Assembly: GCF_005930975.1 (NCBI RefSeq)
Contig: NZ_VBSE01000041.1
Location: 1-64,000 of the forward strand
From: Apilactobacillus kunkeei
Lineage (GTDB): Bacteria > Bacillota > Bacilli > Lactobacillales > Lactobacillaceae
Direction: 5' to 3'
Length of the DNA: 64,000 nucleotides
The notes beneath the pieces were generated by a model, which saw only the letters and a list, made by a program, of their open reading frames with translations, had not been told where the DNA came from and did no database searches. This document shows positions 17,108-26,491 of this stretch, in pieces. Every line of letters starts with the position of its first letter. Position 1 is the first letter of the stretch. The translations under genes and the position numbers were made by a program.

Positions 17108-18124
17108 TTATTTAGTAAAATCGATAACCATTCTACCAACAATCTTACCATTCTTCATTTCGTCGATAACATCATTGATTTCTGATAGTTTTCTAGTATG
17201 AACAATTGGTTTAACCTTACCTTCAGCACCGAATTGGAAAGTTTCACGTAGGTCTTCTCTAGTACCAACTAGTGAACCTTCAACGTGGATTCCGTTCAAT
17301 ACAGTTTGGGCAATGTTTAGGTCCATGTTACCCTTTGGTAGCGCAACGGCAACTAGATGACCGTCTGGACGTAAAGCATTGATAGCTTGATCAAAGGCGA
17401 TTGGGTTAACAGCAGTGATAACTGAAACGTGGGCTCCACCATTAGTTTCTTCCTTGACCTTTTCTGATAGGTTTTCTGAACGGTAGTCGATACCCTTCTT
17501 AGCACCTAGTTCTTCGGCCTTTTCTAGGTTGTTACCACGAGCAACGGCGATAACGTTTGCACCAAAGACGTTGTTGGCGAATTGAACACCTAGGTTACCT
17601 AAACCACCGGCACCAACCATTTCAACCCATTGACCTGGCTTAGTGTGACCAACTTTTAATGCCTTATACATAGTAACGCCGGCACAAGTTAGTGAAGTAG
17701 CTTCGATTGGGTCCAATCCTTCTGGAACCTTAACAGCATACTTAGCGTCAACAATTACTTGTTCAGCCATAGCACCATCAACAGTGAAACCAGCATTCTT
17801 AACTTCACGACATAATGTTTCTCTACCACTTAAGCAGTATTCACAGTGACCGCATCCTTTGAAGAACCAGGCGATTGATACACGATCACCGATTTTTAGA
17901 TTATCTACATCATCGGCAACTTGAATAACTTTACCTACACCTTCATGACCAATAATACGGCCAGCTTGGTCACCAAAGTCTCCATTGGCAACATGTAAGT
18001 CGGTGTGGCATAAACCACAGTATTCAACTTGAACTAAAGCTTCACCATTTTCAATTGGGCGAAGTTCAACATCTTTAACATCTACATATCCATCTGAGTT
18101 GTCTCTTACTACTGCAGCTTTCAT
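17108..18124 (-). CDS. adhP: Zinc-dependent alcohol dehydrogenase (AdhP type)
   Basis: NAD-dependent medium-chain dehydrogenase that interconverts ethanol and acetaldehyde; in lactic acid bacteria it serves to reoxidise NADH. The product is 338 aa. Catalytic zinc ligands include C39 (GLCHTDLH) and H60 (GHEGVG). Structural zinc is held by C91, C94, C97 and C105. The Rossmann motif [12 protein letters not shown] is in the middle. I chose ATG 18124 with AAGGAG 9 bases upstream; the frame extends 15 codons further without support. It is monocistronic. Confidence 0.93.
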   Translation of the reverse strand: MKAAVVRDNSDGYVDVKDVELRPIENGEALVQVEYCGLCHTDLHVANGDFGDQAGRIIGHEGVGKVIQVADDVDNLKIGDRVSIAWFFKGCGHCEYCLSGRETLCREVKNAGFTVDGAMAEQVIVDAKYAVKVPEGLDPIEATSLTCAGVTMYKALKVGHTKPGQWVEMVGAGGLGNLGVQFANNVFGANVIAVARGNNLEKAEELGAKKGIDYRSENLSEKVKEETNGGAHVSVITAVNPIAFDQAINALRPDGHLVAVALPKGNMDLNIAQTVLNGIHVEGSLVGTREDLRETFQFGAEGKVKPIVHTRKLSEINDVIDEMKNGKIVGRMVIDFTK

Positions 18125-18470
18125 TGATAAAATCTCCTTCATATAATACAACATTGATATTGTTTTCACATATAATGTACCACCTTATTATCCGATAATA
18201 AAGCAAAAAACAATAAATTTTTAATGAGTTTTTTATCATTTTAGCTTTTGATTGTGAATATAATCACTATACAATCATTCCAATATGCAACATCACTTTA
18301 ATTAGGTATTATTGAACGATTTATATCCTACCAAAATAGAATTAAACACTTAATTCAATTCTAATAAGCTTATCTTTTGAGGTAAAAATAGTATTTAAAT
18401 AGTGTAATAATATCGATTAAAGGCCATCAATATCTAACTTTTTTATAATTGAAAAGATCATTTGTAAATA
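18125..18470. other. AT-rich intergenic region, 346 bases, no gene seen
   Basis: This region holds the adhP promoter near 18140-18180 (minus-strand TATTAT and TATAAT-like boxes). I see no open reading frame with a ribosome binding site and no structured RNA in the rest. It is the DNA that would originally have followed guaA if the guaA 3'-end duplication at 18510 marks an insertion. Confidence 0.5.
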
Positions 18471-18503
18471 AAAAAATCTCAACAATCACGTTGAGATTTT
18501 TTA
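18471..18503 (-). terminator. Terminator behind the surface-protein gene (possibly the ancestral guaA terminator)
   Basis: AAAAAATCTCAAC/GTTGAGATTTTTT on the minus strand. It lies beyond the guaA 3'-end repeat at 18510-18531, the place where the guaA terminator would have been before an insertion. Confidence 0.85.
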
Positions 18504-18509
18504 GAGAAT

Positions 18510-18531
18510 GATTATTCCCATTCAACTTTCG
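18510..18531 (-). repeat. Duplicated guaA 3' end (putative att-like direct repeat, outer copy)
   Basis: 22 bases matching 20 of 22 positions of the guaA 3' end at 19711-19732; the first 16 are identical. On the minus strand it reads as codons V-E-W-E followed by TAA, against I-E-W-E-TAA in guaA. It lies outside any gene, 11 bases past the surface-protein stop. Confidence 0.6.
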
Positions 18532-18542
18532 TATTAAAGTAT

Positions 18543-19544
18543 CTATTTTACTCTAACCACGTAGTGATTATTAGCTGTAATTACTCGGTTACCAGCAATC
18601 TTGTAGAATTGCTTGTTACCTTTCTTTACAATTTTGTATACATATAATTTAGTGCCTTTCTTTTCTACCTTACGGCCATCTTTGTGAAGGGCAATTGTCT
18701 TGTATGCATATACCTTCTTAGATTTAATACGTACACTAAATAGGTGCTTTGACTTCTTAACAATCTTCTTAATCACATGCTTTTTAGCTTTCTTAGTTGC
18801 TTTCTTTGCTACATGTTTCTTAGCTTCATGCTTAGCAGCTTTCTTAGTTTTAGCAGTCTTAGTGAATTCGTTGTGCTTACCGACCGCTGGAACATCGTAG
18901 GTTACAGCCTTTGCCTTTGCTTTGTCTAATGCCTTAACAGCAGCTTTGTATTCCTTCTTAGCAGCATTTAATGCTGATTGGTCTACTTTCTTTACAGTAA
19001 CTGTCTTACCGCCATAGCTGTTTGCTTTGTCTTGAAGGGCTTTTAGTTGGTCGTTGTAATATTGGATGTATTTTCCATATGACTTAGTCCAACCTTGGGC
19101 ATTTTTAATTTGAGCATCGTTATCTTGTACTTCATATTGTACTTTATAAAAGTCTGTCAATACTTGTTGATATGATGGGTCAGTGTCACTTGTTGCATTC
19201 ACTTTGGCATTTGCAGCATCCAATTGTTTTTGCAATGTGTCTTTTTGGTCTAAGTAATATTGTAAATTCTTTTGTGATGATGCTAATGAATTTTGTGAGT
19301 TAACAACATTGTTTTGTGCATCAGTAATTTGTTTCTTTAAGTCATCAGGAATACCACCTTGTACTTCAGTTACACCTTTACCTTTGCTTAATTCATCAAC
19401 CTTAGCCTTAGCTGAGTCAACTCTGTTTTGAGCAGCTTGTACATCGCTCTTTGCGTCGGCATGTGCTTGAGTTCCTTGTGTTGCGACAACACCGGCACCG
19501 AATACGGCACCTGCTGCCATTGTAGTCATTAATGCTTTGTTCAT
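18543..19544 (-). CDS. Secreted coiled-coil surface protein with SLAP-like C-terminal domain
   Basis: A 333-aa exported protein. A signal peptide covers about 1-30 (MNKALMTTMAAG ... TQAHADA, cleavage after AHA). Residues about 31-215 are Ala/Gln/Lys-rich heptad-like coiled coil. Residues about 220-268 are a very Lys-rich linker with repeated TKKAAKHEAKKHVAKKATKK. The C-terminal 65 residues (VYAYKTIALHKDGRKVEKKG ... YKIAGNRVITANNHYV) resemble the SLAP domain that binds lactobacillus cell walls. The function is likely adhesion or wall structure. There is no LPxTG. The gene sits between two copies of the guaA 3' end, so it may have arrived by insertion. Confidence 0.8.
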   Translation of the reverse strand: MNKALMTTMAAGAVFGAGVVATQGTQAHADAKSDVQAAQNRVDSAKAKVDELSKGKGVTEVQGGIPDDLKKQITDAQNNVVNSQNSLASSQKNLQYYLDQKDTLQKQLDAANAKVNATSDTDPSYQQVLTDFYKVQYEVQDNDAQIKNAQGWTKSYGKYIQYYNDQLKALQDKANSYGGKTVTVKKVDQSALNAAKKEYKAAVKALDKAKAKAVTYDVPAVGKHNEFTKTAKTKKAAKHEAKKHVAKKATKKAKKHVIKKIVKKSKHLFSVRIKSKKVYAYKTIALHKDGRKVEKKGTKLYVYKIVKKGNKQFYKIAGNRVITANNHYVVRVK

Positions 19545-19661
19545 AAGAATTCTTCTCCAAATATAAAATATATGTAAATATTAAATTAACTATATATAAT
19601 ATATATCATTAAAAAATAAAAACAAACAATTATATTTTTTGGACGATCATACTATATAAAT

Positions 19662-19693
19662 AAAAAAGATAATCAATAATTGATTATCTTTTT
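19662..19693 (-). terminator. Terminator of guaA
   Basis: AAAAAGATAATCAA/TTGATTATCTTTTTT on the minus strand, 20 bases after the guaA stop. Confidence 0.85.
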
Positions 19694-19710
19694 TCCATAC
19701 TATTAATTTA

Positions 19711-19732
19711 GATTATTCCCATTCAATTGTCG
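19711..19732 (-). repeat. guaA 3' end, inner copy of the direct repeat
   Basis: The last guaA codons (I-E-W-E-TAA plus flanking bases). Its partner is at 18510-18531. The pair bounds about 1.2 kb holding only the surface-protein gene and the guaA terminator. Confidence 0.6.
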
Positions 19733-21278
19733 AAGGTGGCTTACTAGTAATATCGTATACTACACGGTTTACCCCTTCTACTTCATTTGTAATCTTAGTT
19801 GAAATTTCTGACAAGACATCCCAAGGAATCTTAGCAAAATCAGCAGTCATTCCATCAATGGAATTAACTGCACGGATTGCGATGGTGTAGTCATAAGTAC
19901 GACCATCACCCATTACACCAACACTTCTAAAGCCAGGTAAAATGGTAAAGTATTGCCAAATATCCTTATCTAATCCAGCAGCGGCAATTTCGCGACGTAA
20001 AATGTAGTCACTATCTCTAACAATTTCTAGCTTGTCTTCAGTAACTTCACCGATAACACGAATACCTAAACCAGGACCTGGGAATGGTTGACGCCATACT
20101 AAGTAGTCTGGCATCCCCATTTCTTCACCCAAGCGTCTAGTTTCGTCCTTGAATAATGAACGAACTGGTTCGATTAGTTTGAATTGTAGGTCTTCTGGTA
20201 GACCACCAACGTTATGGTGAGACTTGATAGTTTCAGCGGTGTTAGTACCACTTTCAATAACGTCAGTGTATAGAGTACCTTGAGCTAAGAAATCAACATC
20301 CTTAAGCTTCAAAGCTTCTTCATTAAAGACTTCGATAAATTCATTACCAATAATCTTTCTCTTTTGTTCGGGATCAGTAACACCGGATAACTTGTCTAAG
20401 AAACGTTTGCTTGCATCAACTTGGATGATGTTTAAACCAAACTTACCTTCTAGACTATCCATTACTTCCTTCACTTCGTTCTTACGAAGTAGACCGTGGT
20501 CAACAAAGATACAAGTTAGTTGATCACCAATCGCCTTGTTCAATAACACACCGGTTACACTTGAATCTACCCCACCGGATAGACCTAAGATAACCTTCTT
20601 GTCGCCAACTTCTTCTCTGATTTGCTTGATTTGTAAGTCAATAAAGTCATTCATTGACCAGTTAGCTTCTGCGCCACAAACGTTAAACACGAAGTTCTTT
20701 AGGATGTCAGTACCGTATTTGGTATTTCTAACTTCCGCATGGAATTGAATTCCATAGAACTTTCTAGCGGTATCTTGCATTGCAGTAATTGGGCAACCTT
20801 CAGCAGTTGCCACATTTTCAAAGCCATCCGGAACCTTACGTACAAGGTCTCCATGACTCATCCAAACTGGTTCTTCCTTAGGCAAATCTTTGAATAGTTC
20901 CGCATTATCAGAGGTAATGTCGATGTCAGCGTGACCATATTGTCCATGGTCTTCTCCATCAACTTGTCCTCCACCTAGGTTATATGCCATTAGTTGCATA
21001 CCATAACAAATACCTAGAATTGGAATATTCATTTCGAAAATTTTAGGATCAACAGTCAATGCATCTTCAGCATAAACACTGTTAGGACCTCCAGAGAAGA
21101 TAATCCCTTTAGGGTTAAAAGCCTTGATTTCGTCGATGGTCATATCATGGGGCTTTAATTCGGAATACACACCAAAATCACGGATACGACGGGTGATTAA
21201 TTGATTGTATTGACTTCCAAAGTCAAGCACCAAGATTTTATCAAACGATGATAAATCCATTTCAGCCAAACCATTCAC
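19713..21278 (-). CDS. guaA: GMP synthase (glutamine-hydrolysing)
   Basis: Converts XMP, glutamine and ATP to GMP. The product is 521 aa. The N-terminal class I amidotransferase has nucleophile C91 in GICYGMQLM and the His/Glu pair in QFHAE. The ATP-pyrophosphatase domain has the P-loop [11 protein letters not shown] near 232. The dimerisation domain ends in the family tail [11 protein letters not shown] 21278 has GGAGAG upstream; a TTG three codons later is an alternative. The gene has its own promoter (21302-21330) and a very short leader without a riboswitch. Its 3' end is duplicated 1.2 kb downstream. Confidence 0.97.
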   Translation of the reverse strand: MNGLAEMDLSSFDKILVLDFGSQYNQLITRRIRDFGVYSELKPHDMTIDEIKAFNPKGIIFSGGPNSVYAEDALTVDPKIFEMNIPILGICYGMQLMAYNLGGGQVDGEDHGQYGHADIDITSDNAELFKDLPKEEPVWMSHGDLVRKVPDGFENVATAEGCPITAMQDTARKFYGIQFHAEVRNTKYGTDILKNFVFNVCGAEANWSMNDFIDLQIKQIREEVGDKKVILGLSGGVDSSVTGVLLNKAIGDQLTCIFVDHGLLRKNEVKEVMDSLEGKFGLNIIQVDASKRFLDKLSGVTDPEQKRKIIGNEFIEVFNEEALKLKDVDFLAQGTLYTDVIESGTNTAETIKSHHNVGGLPEDLQFKLIEPVRSLFKDETRRLGEEMGMPDYLVWRQPFPGPGLGIRVIGEVTEDKLEIVRDSDYILRREIAAAGLDKDIWQYFTILPGFRSVGVMGDGRTYDYTIAIRAVNSIDGMTADFAKIPWDVLSEISTKITNEVEGVNRVVYDITSKPPSTIEWE

Positions 21279-21301
21279 TCTCCAATCATTAAATTGTATT
21301 T

Positions 21302-21330
21302 ATCATACATAGAAAAATGAATGGCGTCAA
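21302..21330 (-). promoter_or_regulatory. Promoter of guaA
   Basis: Minus-strand TTGACG (21325-21330), 17-base spacer, TATGAT (21302-21307). It lies between the coaA stop and guaA, so guaA need not depend on coaA transcription. Confidence 0.65.
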
Positions 21331-21337
21331 ATTAAAT

Positions 21338-22261
21338 CTAATACTTTCTAAGCAAAATTTTATCGATACGATGATCATCTGTTTTGTGAATAATTAAGTC
21401 TGCTCTGGTCTTAGTAGGTTTAATATTTTCTAGCAAATTAGGTAAATTAATTTGTTGCCAAACATCCTTGGCGGTATCAATAGCCTTCTTACGATCTGTA
21501 TGCGCCATTTCATAGTAGTAGTTAGATGGATTTTGAAATGCTGTATCCATTAGTTTTTCAAAACGTTCGATATACCATTGTTCAATCAATTCATCATCAG
21601 CATCGATGTAAATTGAAAAATCAGTAAAATCAGAAACGTAAATTTGTTGATTACTTGGTAGTTGTAAAGTGTTGATTCCTTCGATAATCAAGACATCCGG
21701 TTGGTCGATGATATCAAACTCATCAGGAATAATGTCATATACATCATGTGAGTATACTGGTGCTTTAACATTGTGTTTACCTGACTTTACTTCATTTAAG
21801 AAGTTAATCAATGACTTCATGTCATAACTTTCTGGGAATCCTTTTCTATCCATGATGCCACGACGCTTTAATTCAGCAGAATTATATAAAAAACCATCGG
21901 TAGTAATTAGCTGGATTTTCTTGTCTTCGAAGTATCTAGATAGCAATACTTCCAATAGTCTGGCGGTAGTTGATTTTCCAACCGCCACACTTCCGGAAAT
22001 TCCAATAATAAATGGCACTTTTCGATCTTGTTTATCCAAAAATGCAGTCTTTGTTTTTTGCCACTGGTTAAAGTTTTGGGTGGATAAGTCCAACAAATGA
22101 ACAATGGGAATGTAGACGTCGCGCACGTCTTGTAGTGAAATCTCATCATTAAATGCTTTAATTTGTTTTAACCCGTCGGTAGTAACGGGTAAAGAACGTA
22201 ATTTGTATAGGTCCTTCCACTCGTCTTTCTTAAATGCGTAGTAATTGATTGGATCTGACAA
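21338..22261 (-). CDS. coaA: Pantothenate kinase, type I
   Basis: First step of coenzyme A synthesis: phosphorylates pantothenate. The product is 307 aa, the usual size. The P-loop GISGSVAVGKST is at about 87-98, followed by TTDGFLYN and MKSLINFLNEVKSGK ... YSHDVYDI, and SIYIDADDELIEQWYIERF in the C-terminal half. I place the start at TTG 22261, seven bases after GGAGG; the frame extends 17 codons upstream through that ribosome binding site, so the longer version is unlikely. It lies upstream of guaA in the same direction. Confidence 0.93.
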   Translation of the reverse strand: MSDPINYYAFKKDEWKDLYKLRSLPVTTDGLKQIKAFNDEISLQDVRDVYIPIVHLLDLSTQNFNQWQKTKTAFLDKQDRKVPFIIGISGSVAVGKSTTARLLEVLLSRYFEDKKIQLITTDGFLYNSAELKRRGIMDRKGFPESYDMKSLINFLNEVKSGKHNVKAPVYSHDVYDIIPDEFDIIDQPDVLIIEGINTLQLPSNQQIYVSDFTDFSIYIDADDELIEQWYIERFEKLMDTAFQNPSNYYYEMAHTDRKKAIDTAKDVWQQINLPNLLENIKPTKTRADLIIHKTDDHRIDKILLRKY

Positions 22262-22324
22262 TTTTACGCCTCCGTTCAATAAAAGTAGTACGTCCATAAT
22301 ACCACTGAACACATTAGAAACGAT

Positions 22325-22361
22325 AAAAAAGCGCCTAATCCCTTTGGATAGGCGCTTTTAT
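22325..22361 (-). terminator. Terminator of helD
   Basis: AAAGCGCCTATCC/GGATTAGGCGCTTTTTT on the minus strand. Confidence 0.85.
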
Positions 22362-22377
22362 TTGTTACTAATTGCAA

Positions 22378-24678
22378 TTATTGTAAATCATATAAATTGC
22401 TAGGAACTACATCAAACAAGTGAGTTGGTTTTCCTTCAGCAATAATCGTTAGTTCATGCATTGCACGAGTACAGATTGTATAAACCAATTGACGATCTGC
22501 TTCTTCACCAAAATGTTTGTCATCTGCGTCAAACATAACCACAGAGTCAAATTCTAGCCCTTTAGCAAGGTAAGCAGGTATTACTAGGGTTCCAGTAGTC
22601 AAACGTTGGTTTTCAGTCTGTATAAGCGTATTTTTTACGTTTTTATCATCTAATTGTTCGGATAATAACTTTGCATCGGCCAATGTTTTGACGATAATGG
22701 CTGTTGTATCATGTTTTTCCTTATCATTGTTAATTCTATCAACTAATTTATCCAAGGCAGCATCCCTATTTGCAACAACTTGCATGACTGGTTTGTCACC
22801 GACACGCGCGAATGATTCAATTTGGCTACCGCCTTCTAGAATGTGCTTAGTGAAGTCAGTGATTTGCTCAGTTGAACGGTATGACTTAGTAAGTTGCACG
22901 ACGTTAGTCTTTTCAGGATCAAACATGGTTGATAGTTCTGATAGCAATGTATGACTATTTTCATGAGTGAAGATAGCTTGGTTCAAGTCCCCTAGTAGTG
23001 TGAAACGGGCACGTGGGAAAGTGAACTTCATAAATGCCATTTGGAATGCGGTGTAGTCTTGGACTTCATCAATGAATAGGTACTTGATGTCGGTCTTTGG
23101 ACGTTTACCTGAGATACGGTCGAATAGGTATAGGTATACTGAAACATCAGACATTGAGATGTGGCCGTTCTTCATTTGGTTGATTGAAGCATCAACTGAC
23201 TTAGTCCAGTCTTCTTTGGTTAGGTCGTACTTGGATAAGTCGATTAGATTTGGCACGTTTCTTAAGAAGTGTACTAGTTGGTTATTAACCCCTAGAAAAC
23301 GACCGTGAACGATTTGTTTTCTAATACGCTTGAAGGCACCGATAACGATGTGTCTTGCTAGGAAGTCGAATTCTTTATCAGCGTTTTCGAATTCGTCTGG
23401 ATGGGCGTTTTGTACGGCTTGAATTTGTTCTCTACTCAAGTCTTGCACAGCTTGTTCTACCCATGGTTTCTTCATTTCGACTTTGACACGACGGTTCAAA
23501 ATCTTAATCAAGCGTTCCTTGGTAGCGTCTAGACGATTTCTTAGGTTGTAGTTTTCATTAAAACTGTAGTAAATTTCTGCGATTTGTTCCTTTGAGATAA
23601 AGATATCTCCTTGGAACTTCAAGTTCTTGAACTTCATGTCTTCACTGTTCAAGTGGTTAGTGTAGGCAGTTTCTGCCTTGAAGAATTCTAGACTGTTCTT
23701 TAGGTTATTAATGTTTCTTAGTTTCTTGTCTTCTGAATTATCTTCTTCAAAACGTTCTGAAAGAGTTTCAACCTTAAACTTAGGAACACGCAAACTACTG
23801 TATTGGTAGTAAGTCATTTGCACCATGTTTTGTTCACCCAATTCAGGCAACACTTGGTTGATGTAATCGTTGAACAATTGGTTAGGTGAGAACAATACGA
23901 CTTGCGCTGAACTTAGTTTTCCTCTGTATTGGTACAATAGGAAAGCGACACGTTGCAATACTGCAGCTGTCTTACCAGAACCAGCGGCCCCTTGCACGAA
24001 TAACAAGTCGGACTTGGTATCTCTGATAATTTTGTTTTGTTCTCTTTGGATGGTAGTAACGATACTCTTCATCTTAGTATTGGACTTACCATTTAGGTTA
24101 TCCAATAGCATTTGATCTCCAACCACTTGGTCGGTATCAAAGATAGTTTCAATCTTGCCATCCTTGATTTGGAATTGACGTTTTAAAGTCACGTTTACGG
24201 TTTGTTCACCCATTGGTGTGTGGTAGGTCAATTTACCAATTTTGCTATCGTAGTAGATACTCGAAATTGGAGCACGCCAGTCATAAATCAAGTAGTGATC
24301 TGGGCTATCGGCAAAAGAACCTAAACCGATATAAATAGTTTCTGCCTTGTGTTCGCCTTCTTCTTCGAAGTCTAGACGAGCAAAGTAAGGACGTTCTTGC
24401 ATCTTGGCAAGCTTGTCGTATTCCTTAGTTGCATGTTTCCAACTATTTTCACGTTCTTCCAGCATTTGTTGTTGTTGGCGAATTGATACGGAAGTTTCCA
24501 TCATTCCAGAATAAGTACTGGTCTTCAAACGGACATCATTATAGAAATTCTTATTGATATCATGCTCATCTTTTTCAGCACGATTAATTTTTTTAACTGC
24601 TTCAGCCTTAGCTACTTCAACTTTGGCCAAAACATCATTTAAATGTTTTTGTTCTTGTTCTTTAATTGATTCAGACAT
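22378..24678 (-). CDS. helD: UvrD-like ATPase HelD (RNA polymerase recycling factor)
   Basis: A 766-aa superfamily 1 ATPase. The N-terminal about 60 residues form a charged coiled coil, the arm that in HelD reaches into RNA polymerase. Walker A is VQGAAGSGKTAAVLQRVAFLLY near 230, Walker B is YLFIDEVQDYTAFQ near 540, and LTKSYRST and the C-terminal VYTICTRAMHEL complete the helicase motifs. The size and coiled-coil start match Bacillus HelD rather than UvrD/PcrA. By family it dissociates stalled polymerase from nucleic acid. The GGAGCG site is 8 bases or so before the ATG. It is monocistronic. Confidence 0.9.
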   Translation of the reverse strand: MSESIKEQEQKHLNDVLAKVEVAKAEAVKKINRAEKDEHDINKNFYNDVRLKTSTYSGMMETSVSIRQQQQMLEERENSWKHATKEYDKLAKMQERPYFARLDFEEEGEHKAETIYIGLGSFADSPDHYLIYDWRAPISSIYYDSKIGKLTYHTPMGEQTVNVTLKRQFQIKDGKIETIFDTDQVVGDQMLLDNLNGKSNTKMKSIVTTIQREQNKIIRDTKSDLLFVQGAAGSGKTAAVLQRVAFLLYQYRGKLSSAQVVLFSPNQLFNDYINQVLPELGEQNMVQMTYYQYSSLRVPKFKVETLSERFEEDNSEDKKLRNINNLKNSLEFFKAETAYTNHLNSEDMKFKNLKFQGDIFISKEQIAEIYYSFNENYNLRNRLDATKERLIKILNRRVKVEMKKPWVEQAVQDLSREQIQAVQNAHPDEFENADKEFDFLARHIVIGAFKRIRKQIVHGRFLGVNNQLVHFLRNVPNLIDLSKYDLTKEDWTKSVDASINQMKNGHISMSDVSVYLYLFDRISGKRPKTDIKYLFIDEVQDYTAFQMAFMKFTFPRARFTLLGDLNQAIFTHENSHTLLSELSTMFDPEKTNVVQLTKSYRSTEQITDFTKHILEGGSQIESFARVGDKPVMQVVANRDAALDKLVDRINNDKEKHDTTAIIVKTLADAKLLSEQLDDKNVKNTLIQTENQRLTTGTLVIPAYLAKGLEFDSVVMFDADDKHFGEEADRQLVYTICTRAMHELTIIAEGKPTHLFDVVPSNLYDLQ

Positions 24679-24830
24679 TTGAGCTACGCTCCTATCTTAA
24701 AATTTGGTTATTAATTCTAGCACATATATGATAGAAAGAAAAGCCAATCTATCATTAACCTAATCTTTTCTATAGCCCCGGCATATATGATAAAATATAA
24801 GCATACAAATATGTCAGGAGGTTTTTTCTG

Positions 24831-25493
24831 ATGATTAACATTTATCTTGTTCGTCATGGACAAACTTATTTAAATAAATACAACCGTATTCAAGGTATCG
24901 CAAATGCCCCTCTTACTGAAAAAGGGATTGCCGATGCCATTGACGCTGGAAAAAGATTAAGTTCTATTACATTCAATCACGCATATTCTAGTGATATGCC
25001 TCGTGCATTTGATACTGGAAAATATGTATTGCAACAAAATCCCTCAGATATTGAAGAACCTATTGCAGATAAAGCTTTCCGTGAAGAAAACTTCGGTTAC
25101 TTTGAAGGAAACGATAGCGAAGCTGCTTGGCACCAAATTGGTGGACCAGATGGCTTAGACAATTATGGTAAGATGATTAGCAAACTTGGAATGGGAGGAA
25201 CAGCCGATTTAATTGCTGCTCACGACCCATATGGTGATGCTGAAAATAATCAAGACCTATTGAATCGTTTCATCCCCGGATTAAAGAAAGTCATTCAAAA
25301 CGCTAACGATGGTGACAACATCATGATTGCTGCTCACGGCACCATTATCAGATGGGCTGTTGATCAATTTAAGGATGATTCCATCGACGTTTCTGAACCT
25401 ATTGAAAACGGAAGCGTTTCAAAACTAGTTTCAAATGCTGATGCAAGTGAAATTAGTGTTGAATACTACAACAACTTAAGTGAAAACGTCTAA
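24831..25493 (+). CDS. Histidine phosphatase (phosphoglycerate-mutase superfamily)
   Basis: A 220-aa enzyme with the phosphohistidine motif LVRHGQTYLNKYNRIQG at about 5-21 and the second catalytic His in AAHGTIIRW near 168. FREENFGYFEGND carries the acidic proton donor. It belongs to the cofactor-dependent mutase superfamily but diverges from glycolytic GpmA and lacks that enzyme's extended insertions. It is more likely a phosphatase of small phosphometabolites. CAGGAGG is a strong ribosome binding site. It is alone and divergent from helD. Confidence 0.85.
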   Translation: MINIYLVRHGQTYLNKYNRIQGIANAPLTEKGIADAIDAGKRLSSITFNHAYSSDMPRAFDTGKYVLQQNPSDIEEPIADKAFREENFGYFEGNDSEAAWHQIGGPDGLDNYGKMISKLGMGGTADLIAAHDPYGDAENNQDLLNRFIPGLKKVIQNANDGDNIMIAAHGTIIRWAVDQFKDDSIDVSEPIENGSVSKLVSNADASEISVEYYNNLSENV

Positions 25494-25499
25494 TCAACG

Positions 25500-25541
25500 T
25501 AAAAATAACCGTTACTAATTAAAGTAACGGTTATTTTTTTA
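25500..25541. terminator. Bidirectional terminator
   Basis: AAAAATAACCGTTACT/AGTAACGGTTATTTTTTT, between the phosphatase gene and the convergent opp operon. Confidence 0.87.
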
Positions 25542-26480
25542 GCTGTTTAAGCGATCCTTATACATTTGAATTTCGTCATCGGCAGCACGAACATAATGGT
25601 TAGGAGCAATTTCAACTAACTTACGTTGCTTTCCGTCACTTTCAACGCTTGCATCGTAATCTACGATCTCACGTTGTCTTTCAAATTCAGGGTCCGGTAC
25701 CGGAACAGCTGAAAGTAAACTTCTAGTGTAATCGTGTAATGGATGAGCATATAGTTCATCTGCATCAGCGATTTCTAACATACGACCATAGTGCATAACA
25801 CCAATACGGTCACTAATGTATTTAACCATTGATAAATCATGGGCAATGAATAAGTATGTTAGCTTACGTTTCTTTTGTAAGTCCTTAAGTAGGTTTACTA
25901 CTTGGGCTTGGATTGACACGTCCAATGCGGAGATAGGTTCATCAGCAATGATGAATTTTGGTTTAACAGCTAAAGCACGAGCAATTCCAATTCTTTGACG
26001 TTGTCCACCAGAGAATTCATGAGGATATCTGTTGGCATGTTCCTTGTTCAAGCCAACAGTTTCCAATAATTCTTCAACTTGGGCATCACGATCGTCATTG
26101 TCTTTGGCTAAGTGGTTAATGTCGATACCTTCGGCAATAATGTCTTTAACCTTCATACGGGGATTTAATGATGCGTAAGGATCTTGGAAAATTGTTTGGA
26201 TATCACTTCTGAATTCCTTTTCATCTTTTTTAGTCTTTAATTTTGAAACATCTTTGCCTTCAAAGATGATTTCGCCACCTGTTGGTTCATACAAATGACT
26301 AATTGCACGACCTGTGGTTGTCTTTCCGGAGCCAGATTCACCAACTAGTCCGAAGGTTTCTCCTTCATGAACGTTGAAGGTGATATCATCAACAGCTCTA
26401 ACTTCGTCTTTACGACCAACGTTAAAGTATTGTTTTAAGTTTTTTACTTCTAAAATTTTGGGTGCATCTTTATCTAACAT
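25539..26480 (-). CDS. oppF: Oligopeptide ABC transporter, ATPase OppF
   Basis: A 313-aa ATP-binding subunit. Walker A is GLVGESGSGKTTTGRAI near 50, the signature SGGQRQRIGIARAL, and Walker B KFIIADEPISALDVS. The C-terminal extension (YAHPLHDYTRSLLSAVPVPDPEFERQR) is typical of OppF, whose tail lies next to the membrane subunits. It is the last gene of the oppABCDF operon, 12 bases after oppD, and ends in the terminator at 25500-25541. Confidence 0.95.
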   Translation of the reverse strand: MLDKDAPKILEVKNLKQYFNVGRKDEVRAVDDITFNVHEGETFGLVGESGSGKTTTGRAISHLYEPTGGEIIFEGKDVSKLKTKKDEKEFRSDIQTIFQDPYASLNPRMKVKDIIAEGIDINHLAKDNDDRDAQVEELLETVGLNKEHANRYPHEFSGGQRQRIGIARALAVKPKFIIADEPISALDVSIQAQVVNLLKDLQKKRKLTYLFIAHDLSMVKYISDRIGVMHYGRMLEIADADELYAHPLHDYTRSLLSAVPVPDPEFERQREIVDYDASVESDGKQRKLVEIAPNHYVRAADDEIQMYKDRLNS

Positions 26481-26491
26481 ATTGTCACCAC

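Noticed and set aside
18140-18180. Rex operator upstream of adhP
   Set aside because: TGTGAAAACAATATCA has one good half-site only; the other half does not match TTCACAA.
24722-24792. Direct repeat CATATATGATA between helD and the histidine phosphatase gene
   Set aside because: Eleven bases of AT-rich sequence near divergent promoters; more likely -10-region similarity than an operator.
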